Assembly: GCA_016869435.1 (NCBI GenBank)
Contig: VGEB01000004.1
Location: forward strand, 1 to 64,000
From: Alphaproteobacteria bacterium
GTDB lineage: Bacteria; Pseudomonadota; Alphaproteobacteria; Rhizobiales; Beijerinckiaceae
Length of the DNA: 64,000 nt
Direction of reading: 5' to 3'
Shown here: positions 32,900-42,127 of the stretch, piece by piece
Layout of the letters: each line of letters opens with the position of its first letter
Numbering within the stretch: position 1 is the first letter of the stretch
Translations under genes and position numbers: made by a program
The notes under the pieces: generated by a model
What the model was told of the DNA's origin: nothing
What the model saw: the letters and a program-made list of their open reading frames with translations, nothing else
Database searches by the model: none

Positions 32900-35335
32900 A
32901 TGCCCCCTACCGCTCTTCTGCGCGGCGTGAGCGCCTGCGCCCTCATTCTCGCGTCGCTCGCCGTCGCCAAGGCCCAAGTCTCTCTTCCGCAGATCGTGGT
33001 CGGCGCGCAACGCCCTGCCGCGGCGCCAACCACGCCGCCCTTGGAAAAGGCCGGCGACGAGGCTGTCGTCACACAAAGGGAAATCGTGGAGGAGAAACCT
33101 CCTGAAACGGATACAGCGAAGCTTCTCGAACATCAGCCTGGCGTGAGCGTTCAGACCGGCGGCGGCGTTTCCGGCCTGCCTGCAATTCGAGGCCTCGCCG
33201 ATGATCGCCTGAAGATACTCGTGGGCGGCGTGCAGACGACGGCCACCTGCGCCAATCACATGAATTCGCCGCTGAGCTATACCGATCCGAACACGATCGG
33301 CCGGGTTGAGGTGGTGACCGCGGTGTCGTCAGTGAGCAAAGGCGGCGATTCGATCGGCGGCTCAATCCTCGTCACCCCGAAATCGCCGGTCTTTGCGACT
33401 CCTGTGGTCGCTCCAGCAGTCATCGGTCCCGGCGGCGCGCCAGTTTCCCCAATCGTGGCCGCGAGTCCCTACCCCCCCGTTCCCTATCTTCCGCTTCCGG
33501 TTCCAGGCACGGTTCGTTTTGGCCCGAACAATGAGGTGCTGACGACGGGAACCGTCTCGGCGTTCTTCCGCGGCAATAATAATGGCGTCGGCGTAACAGC
33601 CAACATCAATATGGCTAACGACCATTGGAGCCTGCTCTACAACGGGTCCTGGCAACGTGCGACGAACTATCACGCCGGCGGCAATGGCGACAAAGTTCTC
33701 TCAACGAACTTCATGTCTGAGAACCACGCTGTCACGCTCGGCTATCAGAACGAAGGCCATCTCTTCACCTTCCGCGGCGCTTATCAGAACATTCCCTATC
33801 AGGGCTTTCCGAACCAGCGCATGGATATGACGCGGAATCGCTCCTATTCGCTCGACGCGTATTACAAGGGCGCCTACGAGTGGGGCACGCTGGAGGCGCG
33901 CGCCTATTGGCATCAGGTCTTCCACAAGATGGGATTCCTGGAAGACAGGTTCTGGCTCAATCACCCGATGATCGCGCTCGGCCGCGACTTCGGCTATTCC
34001 ATCAAGACGGAAATTCCATACAGCGAGCAGGATCTTTTCCGGATCGGCAATGAGTTCCACGGCTATCGTCTGCAGGACTACTGGCCGTCCGATCTCACCG
34101 GCTTTACCCAGGGGTTCGCGACGCCTCCCGGCAACTTGAGCCGGCCTTTCGCAAATGTGAACATCAATGGCGGCCAGCGCAATCGCTTCGGCACCTACGC
34201 CGAATGGGAGCGCCGCTGGACGACTCAGTGGTCGAGCCTGATCGGCGTGCGCAACGACGTCGTCTGGATGGACACAGGTCCCGGTCAGAGCTACACGCCG
34301 TTTATTTTTCCCACCACGCCGCTGATCGCGCGTGCGAACAACTTGGCCGTCAATATATTCAACGCGCAAAACCGGGCGCGCACCGACGTCAACTTCGACA
34401 TGACCGCTCTGGGGCGCTACGAACCGGAGCCCGGAACCCTTTACGAGTTCGGCTATTCGCGCAAGACGCGCTCGCCCAATCTCTATGAACGCTATACTTG
34501 GCCGATGGCGGGCCCGTTCACCGCGATGTTCAACTGGTTCGGCGACGGCAACGGCTACACTGGCAATCTCAATCTCAAGCCGGAAGTCGCGCACAATGTC
34601 GCATTCACCGGCGCGTGGCGCGACATGTCGGGCGCCAATAATTGGGAAGCGCGGATATCGCCCTTCTATACTTACGTTGAGAATTACATCGACGGCGCCA
34701 GAACCGGCGGGACCTTCAACACGTTCCCCGTGGCGAACTCCTATATTTTCCAGATCATGCAGTTCCGCAATTTCAAGGCGGAGCTGTATGGCGTCGACGG
34801 CTCGGGCAGAGTGAAGCTGCATGAGTCGCCGGAGTATGGCAGGCTGCAGGCGGTCGGCGTCGTCAGTTTCGTCTACGGACGAAATCTCGACATCGGCAAT
34901 CCGCAATATTGTCTGCCCGGCAATGGATTTTGCTCGGTCGCGTCCTTCCTGATCAAGAAAGGCGATGGTCTGTGGAACCTGATGCCGGCCAATGCGCGCA
35001 TCGCGCTTGAGCATCAGCTCGGCGGATTGAGCCTGGCCGCCGAAACGCAGCTTGTCGCGCCCAAGGACCATGTTTCCGCCAACAAGGGCGAATTCACCAC
35101 GCCTGCTTACGCGCTCCTCAATCTGCGCGCCGCCTATGAGTGGAGCAATATGCGGATCGACCTTGGCGTCGACAATCTCACCAATGCGCTCTACTCGCTG
35201 CCGCTTGGCGGATTCGATCTGACGAACTATTCCCGCAACGCGTTCGTCTTCGGACGAAATGTCGGCCTTGCGAGCGTGCGTCAGGTGCCTGGAATGGGCC
35301 GCAACTTTTACGCGGGCCTCACGGTGAAGTTCTGA
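32900..35335 (+). CDS. TonB-dependent receptor, OprC/NosA-like, putative copper receptor (module 1)
   Basis: Signal peptide, plug motifs (KLLEHQPGVSVQTGGGVSGLPAIRGLADDRLKILVGG), C-terminal beta-barrel ending GRNFYAGLTVKF; CANHM (CxxxM) and HKM (HxM). Confidence 0.9.
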   Translation: MPPTALLRGVSACALILASLAVAKAQVSLPQIVVGAQRPAAAPTTPPLEKAGDEAVVTQREIVEEKPPETDTAKLLEHQPGVSVQTGGGVSGLPAIRGLADDRLKILVGGVQTTATCANHMNSPLSYTDPNTIGRVEVVTAVSSVSKGGDSIGGSILVTPKSPVFATPVVAPAVIGPGGAPVSPIVAASPYPPVPYLPLPVPGTVRFGPNNEVLTTGTVSAFFRGNNNGVGVTANINMANDHWSLLYNGSWQRATNYHAGGNGDKVLSTNFMSENHAVTLGYQNEGHLFTFRGAYQNIPYQGFPNQRMDMTRNRSYSLDAYYKGAYEWGTLEARAYWHQVFHKMGFLEDRFWLNHPMIALGRDFGYSIKTEIPYSEQDLFRIGNEFHGYRLQDYWPSDLTGFTQGFATPPGNLSRPFANVNINGGQRNRFGTYAEWERRWTTQWSSLIGVRNDVVWMDTGPGQSYTPFIFPTTPLIARANNLAVNIFNAQNRARTDVNFDMTALGRYEPEPGTLYEFGYSRKTRSPNLYERYTWPMAGPFTAMFNWFGDGNGYTGNLNLKPEVAHNVAFTGAWRDMSGANNWEARISPFYTYVENYIDGARTGGTFNTFPVANSYIFQIMQFRNFKAELYGVDGSGRVKLHESPEYGRLQAVGVVSFVYGRNLDIGNPQYCLPGNGFCSVASFLIKKGDGLWNLMPANARIALEHQLGGLSLAAETQLVAPKDHVSANKGEFTTPAYALLNLRAAYEWSNMRIDLGVDNLTNALYSLPLGGFDLTNYSRNAFVFGRNVGLASVRQVPGMGRNFYAGLTVKF

Positions 35336-35478
35336 TCGCGGCGCGCTAATGTGGAAGGCGGCGCGCCAATGCGCCGCCTCTCATTCTGATGTTCCGATTC
35401 TGCTGCGTCTCGCGCCTGTCGGTTTGCGCCGCGCGCTCGCCGCTTCTCTTCGATGCACGCGCGCGGTGGCGCCATTAT

Positions 35479-35494
35479 GTTGCTCAATTGCAAC
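35479..35494. promoter_or_regulatory. Palindrome GTTGCTCAATTGCAAC upstream of copper-uptake module 2
   Basis: Same GTTGC-N6-GCAAC architecture, about 97 nt upstream of the 35592 ATG. Confidence 0.6.
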
Positions 35495-35591
35495 AAATCC
35501 AATAATTTGCTCAAGAACTGGGCGAGCTCACTTCCGATATCAAAAAAAGATAGTAACAAGTTCGTTACACGGAATTGGATTCTCCAGCGCC

Positions 35592-35972
35592 ATGTCAGCG
35601 AAAGCAGAACGGAAAGACTGCAAGCGAAGCGGCGCCCGCGCTGTCCTCGCATTGGCGCTTTTCTGCCTTTCCGCCGCGTTGCAGGCGACGATCGCGCCGC
35701 GCATGGCGTTCGCGGCGTCAGATGAATTCTGCGTCGATAACGTCGGCGCCGCCGATCCGCAGCCCCCGAGTCAATCGCCGACGCACGCCTCGGACGCGCA
35801 TTGCAGTGTTTGCACGACCGCGGCCGCGCCCATCATCCTCGGTAGACTACCGGTCGCGCGCCTTGAGCGATGGTCGACTGCGCTGGTCTACCTCGACACA
35901 TGGCCTAGCGAAGCGCGAGAACGACGCCGTTCCGGCGAAGCGCGCTCACGCGCGCCCCCCTTTCTCTCCTGA
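35592..35972 (+). CDS. DUF2946-like small exported protein (module 2)
   Basis: N-terminal hydrophobic segment, DAHCSVCTTA (HCxxC), C-terminal RSRAPPFLS; paralog of 32441..32839. Confidence 0.65.
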   Translation: MSAKAERKDCKRSGARAVLALALFCLSAALQATIAPRMAFAASDEFCVDNVGAADPQPPSQSPTHASDAHCSVCTTAAAPIILGRLPVARLERWSTALVYLDTWPSEARERRRSGEARSRAPPFLS

Positions 35973-37437
35973 CGAAACAAGAACTCGCGCTGTTTCAACC
36001 GCCGCTCGCCGCGGTTCAGGAGATCTCATACAATGCAACATACCGCTCTACTGCGCGGCGCAAGCGCCTGCGCGCTGGTTCTCGCGTCGCTCGCAAGCGC
36101 CGAGGCCCAGGTCGCTCTCCCCCAGATCGTCATAGGCGCGCCGCATCGCCCTGCGGCGCCGACCGCGCCGCCACCGACTCCGCCCACGCCGGAAAAGGCC
36201 GGCGACGCGGCCGTGGTCACGCAAAAGGAAATCGACAAGGAAAGGCCCGCTGTCGCCGACACGACGAAGCTCCTCGAAAACACCCCCGGCGTCAGTATGT
36301 ACGAGGCCGGCGGCGTTTCGCGCCTGCCGGCGATTCACGGCATGGCCGACGATCGGCTAAAAATCATCGTGGGCGGCGTGCAGCCGACCGCAGCGTGCGC
36401 CAACCACATGAATCCCCCGCTCTCCTATATTGATCCCAATAACGTGCAGAGAATCGAAGTCTTTTCGGGCGTGATGCCCGTCAGCAGAGGCGGCGATTCG
36501 ATCGGCGGTTCGATCATCGTGACGCCGCGACAGCCCGCCTTCGCGCCGCCCCCAGGCGCGCCGCTGCCGCCGCCCGCCGTGGCGCCGGTTGAACCATTCC
36601 TGCTCGGCTCGCCATACCCGCCGTTCCTGCCCTTTACCGGTCAGGGCTTGCGCTTCGGCAATCAGAACGAGTTGCTTGCGACCGGCGTCGTCTCGGCCTT
36701 CTTCCGTACAAACAATAACGGCATCAGCGTTTCCGGCACGACGAATGTCGCGACCGACCATTGGAGCGTGCTCTACAACGGCGCCTGGTCTCGCGCGACC
36801 GACTATCATCAGGGCGACAACGGACCGAAAGTGCTGTCAACAAATTTTATTTCGGAACAGCACTCGCTCACCGGCGCGTATCAGAATAACGGGCATCTCT
36901 TCACGATCAGGGGCGCTGTAGAGCATATCCCCTATCAGGGATTTCCCAATCAACGCATGGATATGACGGGCAATCGCGGCTACACCGCGGAAGCCAAGTA
37001 TCTGGGAGCCTACGACTGGGGCCTCGTGGACGCGCGCGCCTTTTGGCATCACGTCACCCATACGATGGGCTTCCTCTACGACAAGCAGCCAGCGAACATG
37101 CCGATGAACACCATCGCGCATGATTTCGGCTACTCAATCAAGACTGAGATTCCCTTCACCCAGCTCTCCGGTCACGACTTGTTGCGGCTTGGCAGCGAGT
37201 ACCACGGTTTTCGCCTCAAGGACTGGTGGGAGCCGGTGTACAGCTCGACCATGATGATGATGGGCCCGTTCACCTACTGGAACATCAATAACGGCGACCG
37301 TAATCACGTGGGCCACTATGCGGAGTGGGAGGCCGCTTGGACGCCGCAATGGTCGACGCTTCTCGGCGTGCGCAATGACGTCGTGTGGATGACGACAGGC
37401 AACGCCTATCCTTACGATCCGCGCAGCTCCATTCCAA

Positions 37438-37510
37438 TGGGCATGATGGGCGGCATGGGCGGCGGCATGGGCGGCGGCATGGGCGGCATGGGGATGATGA
37501 TGTACATGGC
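37438..37510 (+). repeat. ATGGGCGGC-type tandem repeat encoding a Met/Gly-rich segment
   Basis: ggcatgatgggcggcatgggcggcggcatgggcggcggcatgggcggcatggggatgatgatg, encoding MGMMGGMGGGMGGGMGGMGMMMYM. Confidence 0.9.
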
Positions 37511-37851
37511 GAACCCCGATGCGACTGCCGCGCAAATCTTCAATGCTCGCAATCACGCCCGCACGGACGTAAATTTTGACATGGTTGCAAGGGCCCGTTA
37601 CCAACCTGACGCCGTCAGCACGTACGAGGTCGGCTATTCGCGCAAGACCCGCTCGCCCAATCTTTATGAGCGGTACGCGTGGGGCGTCGGATCGATGGCG
37701 ACCGCCATGGTCAATTGGTTCGGCGACCTCAACGGCTACACAGGCAATCTCGACCTGAAGCCGGAAGTTGCGCACACGGTTGGCATTGTCGGCTCTTGGA
37801 TCGATCCTGCGGGAAATTGGGAAGCCAGAGTCAATCCGTATTACAGCTATA

Positions 37852-38989
37852 CCCCGACTCATTGGAAAGGCGAAGAAATCGGTTGCCGGCGGGCGGATAA
37901 TGGATTCGTCTAAAGGGCATGATTCGTTCTGGCTATCTTTCGCCCGAGGATCGCGCCGACCTGATCGCCCTTGTGCGTGACGGCTCTGCGGCGCATCGCT
38001 TGGCGCGCCGCGCCAATGCTCTCGTGCTGCTGGATGACGGTTGGAGCTGCGAGCAGGTCGCCGCGGCGCTGTTTGTCGACGATGACACAGTCCGGCGCTG
38101 GCATGCATTGTTTTTGGAGGATGGGCTCGAAGGCTTAACGCGCTTTGATAGCGGCGGCGGCGCCTCGCGCTTGTCGAAGATGCAGGAAGCGGCGCTGACG
38201 TCCTGGATATCTGAAAGCTTACCTCCTTCGACGCGTCAGATTGGCGCGTATATCGAGAAGGAATGCGGTGTCGTTTACGAGAGCCGCTCCGGCCTCATCG
38301 CTCTCCTGCATCGGCTTGGGCTCGAATACAGGAAGCCGGAAGCGATCGGACGCAAGCCTGATGCGGAAAAGCAGAAAGCCTTCATCGAAGCCTACGAGAA
38401 TCTTCTGAACGCGCTTGGCCCTGACGAGGCCGTGATGTTCATGGACGCCGTGCATCCGACGCATGCGACGCGTCCCGCCGGTTGCTGGGCGCCGGCCAAG
38501 GAAAATCTGGCCATTGAGCAAACCAGCGGGCGGCAACGTCTTAATGTTCATGGCGCGATCGACCTCGAGACTGGCAAGACCAGAATGGTCGACGTCGAAA
38601 CCGTCGACGCGGTGTCAACGATCAGGCTTCTGCAAGCGATCGAGTCGATGTATCCGCTGATGGCAATGATCCATGTCTTCCTGGACAATGCACGCTATCA
38701 CCATGCCGTTCTGGTGCAAGAGTGGTTGGCGGAGCCGGGCAGACGCATCAAGTTGCACTTCATTCCCGCTTATTGCCCGCATTTGAACCCGATTGAGCGG
38801 CTATGGGGTGTCATGCACAAGCATCTGACGCACAACAAATGCTACGCCACATACAGGGAGTTCGCCGAAGCGACATTGGGATTTCTACGTGAAACCGTTC
38901 CAATCCGCTGGTTCGAGTTTCGCGATTCCGTCACCGACAACTTCCGCGTCATCGATCCGAAGGATTTTCGGGTTCTGACGTGAACTGGG
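37852..38989 (+). mobile_element. IS630-family insertion element (approximate ends)
   Basis: Surrounds the 37919..38983 transposase; ends CCCCGACTC.../...ACTGGG flanked by TA on both sides; terminal inverted repeats are weak, so ends are provisional. Confidence 0.65.
37919..38983 (+). CDS. IS630-family transposase (DDE)
   Basis: N-terminal HTH (GWSCEQVAAALFVDDDTVRRWHALF), FMDAVHPTH, VFLDNARYHHA, HFIPAYCPHLNPIERLWGVMHK. Confidence 0.93.
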   Translation: MIRSGYLSPEDRADLIALVRDGSAAHRLARRANALVLLDDGWSCEQVAAALFVDDDTVRRWHALFLEDGLEGLTRFDSGGGASRLSKMQEAALTSWISESLPPSTRQIGAYIEKECGVVYESRSGLIALLHRLGLEYRKPEAIGRKPDAEKQKAFIEAYENLLNALGPDEAVMFMDAVHPTHATRPAGCWAPAKENLAIEQTSGRQRLNVHGAIDLETGKTRMVDVETVDAVSTIRLLQAIESMYPLMAMIHVFLDNARYHHAVLVQEWLAEPGRRIKLHFIPAYCPHLNPIERLWGVMHKHLTHNKCYATYREFAEATLGFLRETVPIRWFEFRDSVTDNFRVIDPKDFRVLT

Positions 38990-39680
38990 TATACATCGAA
39001 AATTTCATAGACGCTGATCGCGTGAGCAATCTCTCGGGACCGGCTGGACTCATCTTTCCCATACTACAGTTCCGCAACCATAAAGCGGAAATCTACGGCT
39101 TCGACGTTTCCGGCCGCCTGAAGCTTTGGGAAACGCCAGAATACGGTCTGTTTTCCACCACTGGCTTTATCAGCTACGTCTATGGCAAGGACCTCGACAT
39201 GCCCAATTACACGGCCTGCGGTCTGTCCGGCGCCACATGCTATCTGCTGGCGCAGAACTTCGCCAAGGGAGACGGGCTGTATCATATCATGCCATTGACC
39301 GCGCGCGGCGCCATCGAACACCGTTTGGGCGGATGGACGAGCGCCGTCGAGTTGCAGCTGGTCGACAGCAAGACGCATGTTTCCGTCGCCCGCAACGAAT
39401 TGAAGACGGGCGGGTATGCGCTGGTCAATTTGAGAACCGCCTACGACTGGGGAACGATGCGCTTCGATCTCGCGATCGAAAACCTGTTCGACCAGCTCTA
39501 CTATCCACCCCTCGGTGGCCATTATTTCACTTTGGCGAAGGTCACCAACAATCCACTCACCTACGGGCCGGTGCCGGGGATCGGCCGCAACTTTATCGCC
39601 GGCCTTACGGTTCGGTTTTGACCGCACGCCGCTTCCAGGAGAGACGCGTATGCGCGTCTCTCCTCATTGGAGAGTGTTTT

Positions 39681-40253
39681 GTGAAACGTCTCTTCGTTCC
39701 CTTGGCGCTATCGGCGCTTTGCGCCGTACTCGCCTCGGCGCAAGCCGAAATCATCGGCGCGCAAACGCCTCGCACGGCGACGGAGGACCAAATGAAGGCC
39801 TCCCTGCGCGAGATCGACCTCGTTGGCGCGAATGGCGCGGCTCTCGACTTGCGTGCGCTGATGGCGAGCGGACGACCGACGCTCATCAGCCTTTGGGCCT
39901 ATTGGTGCCCGAATTGTCTCGCCGAAATGAAAGGCTTCAAGGCGATCGCCGCGGCCTGCCCGGATCGCTGGAACATCGTCTTCGTCTCGGCGCGCGCCAG
40001 CGACTACGCCAAGGACGCCGCGAAGTTCAAGACTTACGGTCTACCCTGGAAGATCTTCCGCGTCGGCGACTCAACGAAAACCGACGTGGCGAAAGCAAAA
40101 AGCGCGCGCGCCTTCTACGGCGCGACGGCCGGCGGCGACGTGGTCACGCCACTTCACTATCTGGTCGGCGCTTCCGGACGGGTCGACGCAATCGTCAACG
40201 GCAAGCTGAACTTCGAGGAGCCCCAACGCCTAGCCGCCTTCTGCGCCGACTGA
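39681..40253 (+). CDS. TlpA-like thioredoxin-fold exported protein
   Basis: GTG start at 39681; signal peptide; TLISLWAYWCPNCLAEMKGF (WCxxC). Confidence 0.8.
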   Translation: MKRLFVPLALSALCAVLASAQAEIIGAQTPRTATEDQMKASLREIDLVGANGAALDLRALMASGRPTLISLWAYWCPNCLAEMKGFKAIAAACPDRWNIVFVSARASDYAKDAAKFKTYGLPWKIFRVGDSTKTDVAKAKSARAFYGATAGGDVVTPLHYLVGASGRVDAIVNGKLNFEEPQRLAAFCAD

Positions 40254-40332
40254 AAAACCGCTCCGTTCGGCCTCCTCGCCAAAATGCACTATCTTCGAGG
40301 GGAGAATCGGCCTCGAGCGCCGAGGAGAGCCT

Positions 40333-41280
40333 ATGCAAGAACTTGTTGCGTCGCCCCACAATCCCGTCCCCGAAGGCGCCGTAGTTTACGCGCTGAAGAC
40401 GCGGGACGGACGCAGATTGCGCGCGGCCGCCTTTCCCTGCAGCGAGAAGTCGCGCGGCACGGTGGCGCTGTTTCAGGGCCACAATGAATTCATCGAGAAA
40501 TATTTCGAGACGATCGAGGATTTGCGCAGGCGCGGCCTGGACGTTGTCGCGCTCGACTGGCGCGGCCAGGGCGGCTCGGAGCGCGAACTCGCCGATTCGC
40601 GCAAGGGACATATCGACGACTTCTCTCAATATCAGCGCGACCTCGATGTCTTCATCGCTCAAGTACTCAGCGATCGGCCGCAGCCCTGGTTCGCGCTTGC
40701 CCATTCGATGGGCGCGGCGATCATGCTCGAGGCGGCGCATTCCGAAAGGACGCCGATTCAGCGTTTCGTGCTGACCGCCCCCATGATCGATCTCGCCAAT
40801 CTGCGCTTTCCGCGCGCGACGCGGTGGCTCGCCGACACGCTCGACATGTGCGGATTCGGCGGCATGTACATTCCGGGCGGGTCGGGCGCCTCCTTTATCG
40901 AGAAGCCCTTCAAAGGGAATTTGCTGACAACCGATCCGGTTCGCTTCGAACGAAACGCGGCGATCCTTCGGGCGGCGCCGCAGCTCGCCATCGGCGATCC
41001 GACGATCGGCTGGAGCAACGCCGCCTTCCGCCTCATGAGGGGATTTGAATCGCCGGACTATGCGAGACGAATCCGCGCGGCAATACTGATGTTTGGCTGC
41101 GGCCGGGAGATGATCGTCTCTAACGCCGCCATCGAGCGTTTCGCGCAAAATCTCAACAACGGCGCGCTGGCGATGATCGCGGGCGCCAAGCACGAGCTGC
41201 TGATGGAGCGCGACGAGTTCCGCAGCCAGTTTTGGAGCGCCTTCGACGCCTTCATTCCTGGAGAAGCTTTCGTCGCGTGA
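40333..41280 (+). CDS. Alpha/beta hydrolase (lysophospholipase-like)
   Basis: ALFQGHNEFIEKYFETIEDLRRRGLDVVALDWRGQGGSER, ALAHSMGAAIMLEA, GAKHELLMERDEFR. Confidence 0.85.
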   Translation: MQELVASPHNPVPEGAVVYALKTRDGRRLRAAAFPCSEKSRGTVALFQGHNEFIEKYFETIEDLRRRGLDVVALDWRGQGGSERELADSRKGHIDDFSQYQRDLDVFIAQVLSDRPQPWFALAHSMGAAIMLEAAHSERTPIQRFVLTAPMIDLANLRFPRATRWLADTLDMCGFGGMYIPGGSGASFIEKPFKGNLLTTDPVRFERNAAILRAAPQLAIGDPTIGWSNAAFRLMRGFESPDYARRIRAAILMFGCGREMIVSNAAIERFAQNLNNGALAMIAGAKHELLMERDEFRSQFWSAFDAFIPGEAFVA

Positions 41281-41281
41281 T

Positions 41282-42094
41282 TTACGCGCCGAGCAGCTTC
41301 AACGCCTCTTCGTGCAGCGCGGGATCGCCCGCCGCGACGATCGCGCCGCCTTGGGCCGCCGCGCCGCCGCTCCAGTCGGTGACGACGCCGCCCGCCCCCT
41401 CGATGATCGGGATCAGCGCGACGATGTCGTAAGGCTGCAAATTCGTTTCGACGACGAGATCGACATGGCCGGAGGCAAGCGCGCAATAGGCGTAGCAGTC
41501 GCCCCCATAGCGCGAAAGCCGCGCCGCGCGCTCGACGCGATGGAAATTTTCGCGTCGCGCCGGGTCGATCAGCAGCGGCGAGGTCGTCATCAGCGTCGCC
41601 TGCGCGAGCGTCGAGCAGCAGCGCGTCGCCAGCCTGCGAGTCTCGAGGGCGCCGCGCGCACCCTCCGCTCCCCGCGCCGGCCCGCGCCAATGGGCGGCCT
41701 CGCCGTCGCCGAAGAAGCGCTCGCGGGTGAAGGGCTGGCTCATCAGCCCGTAGCAGGGACGCCCATGATGGGCGAGGCCGATCAGCGTGCCCCACAACGG
41801 CAGGCCGCAGATGAAGCTCTTTGTGCCGTCGATCGGGTCGAGCACCCAGACATATTCGGCGTCTTCGCGTAAGGGTCCGAACTCCTCGCCATAGACGCCA
41901 TGACCGGGAAAGGTCGATTCGATCAGGCGCCGCATGGCGAGTTCGGCGGCGCGGTCGGCCTCGGTGACGGGATCAAAGGCCCCGCCATGCGCCTTGTCGT
42001 CGGCGGCGAGCGCGGTCCTGAAGAACGGCATGATCGCTTCCGCCGAAACATCGGCGAGACGGTCAACGAATTTTTCGAAATCAACGGCGGTCAT
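41282..42094 (-). CDS. hisN: Histidinol-phosphatase, inositol monophosphatase family
   Basis: FDPVTEADRAAELAMRRLI, YGEEFG, WVLDPIDGTKSFICGLPLWGTLIGL. Confidence 0.85.
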   Translation of the reverse strand: MTAVDFEKFVDRLADVSAEAIMPFFRTALAADDKAHGGAFDPVTEADRAAELAMRRLIESTFPGHGVYGEEFGPLREDAEYVWVLDPIDGTKSFICGLPLWGTLIGLAHHGRPCYGLMSQPFTRERFFGDGEAAHWRGPARGAEGARGALETRRLATRCCSTLAQATLMTTSPLLIDPARRENFHRVERAARLSRYGGDCYAYCALASGHVDLVVETNLQPYDIVALIPIIEGAGGVVTDWSGGAAAQGGAIVAAGDPALHEEALKLLGA

Positions 42095-42127
42095 ACGAGC
42101 TCCAGGGCCGTGCGGTCGGTCGTCCAG

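Larger units (their letters stand above)
36033..39621 (+). pseudogene. TonB-dependent receptor (module 2 copper receptor) split by an IS630-type insertion
   Basis: N-terminal part 36033..~37850 and C-terminal part ~38989..39621 are collinear with the intact receptor at 32900..35335; transposase lies between them. Confidence 0.88.

Noticed and set aside
33701-35071. 456-aa minus-strand ORF
   Set aside because: Antisense shadow of the intact TonB receptor
32900-35335. Receptor as a methanobactin (MbnT) or siderophore receptor
   Set aside because: No mbn genes, FecI/FecR pair or siderophore genes nearby; CxxxM/HxM and DUF2946 neighbours fit ionic copper uptake better, though substrate is unproven
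37440-37500. Tandem repeat as a possible CRISPR array
   Set aside because: In-frame coding repeat of about 9-12 nt with no spacers
37134-38108. 324-aa minus-strand ORF spanning receptor and IS
   Set aside because: Crosses the IS boundary and is antisense to two real genes, so chance open frame
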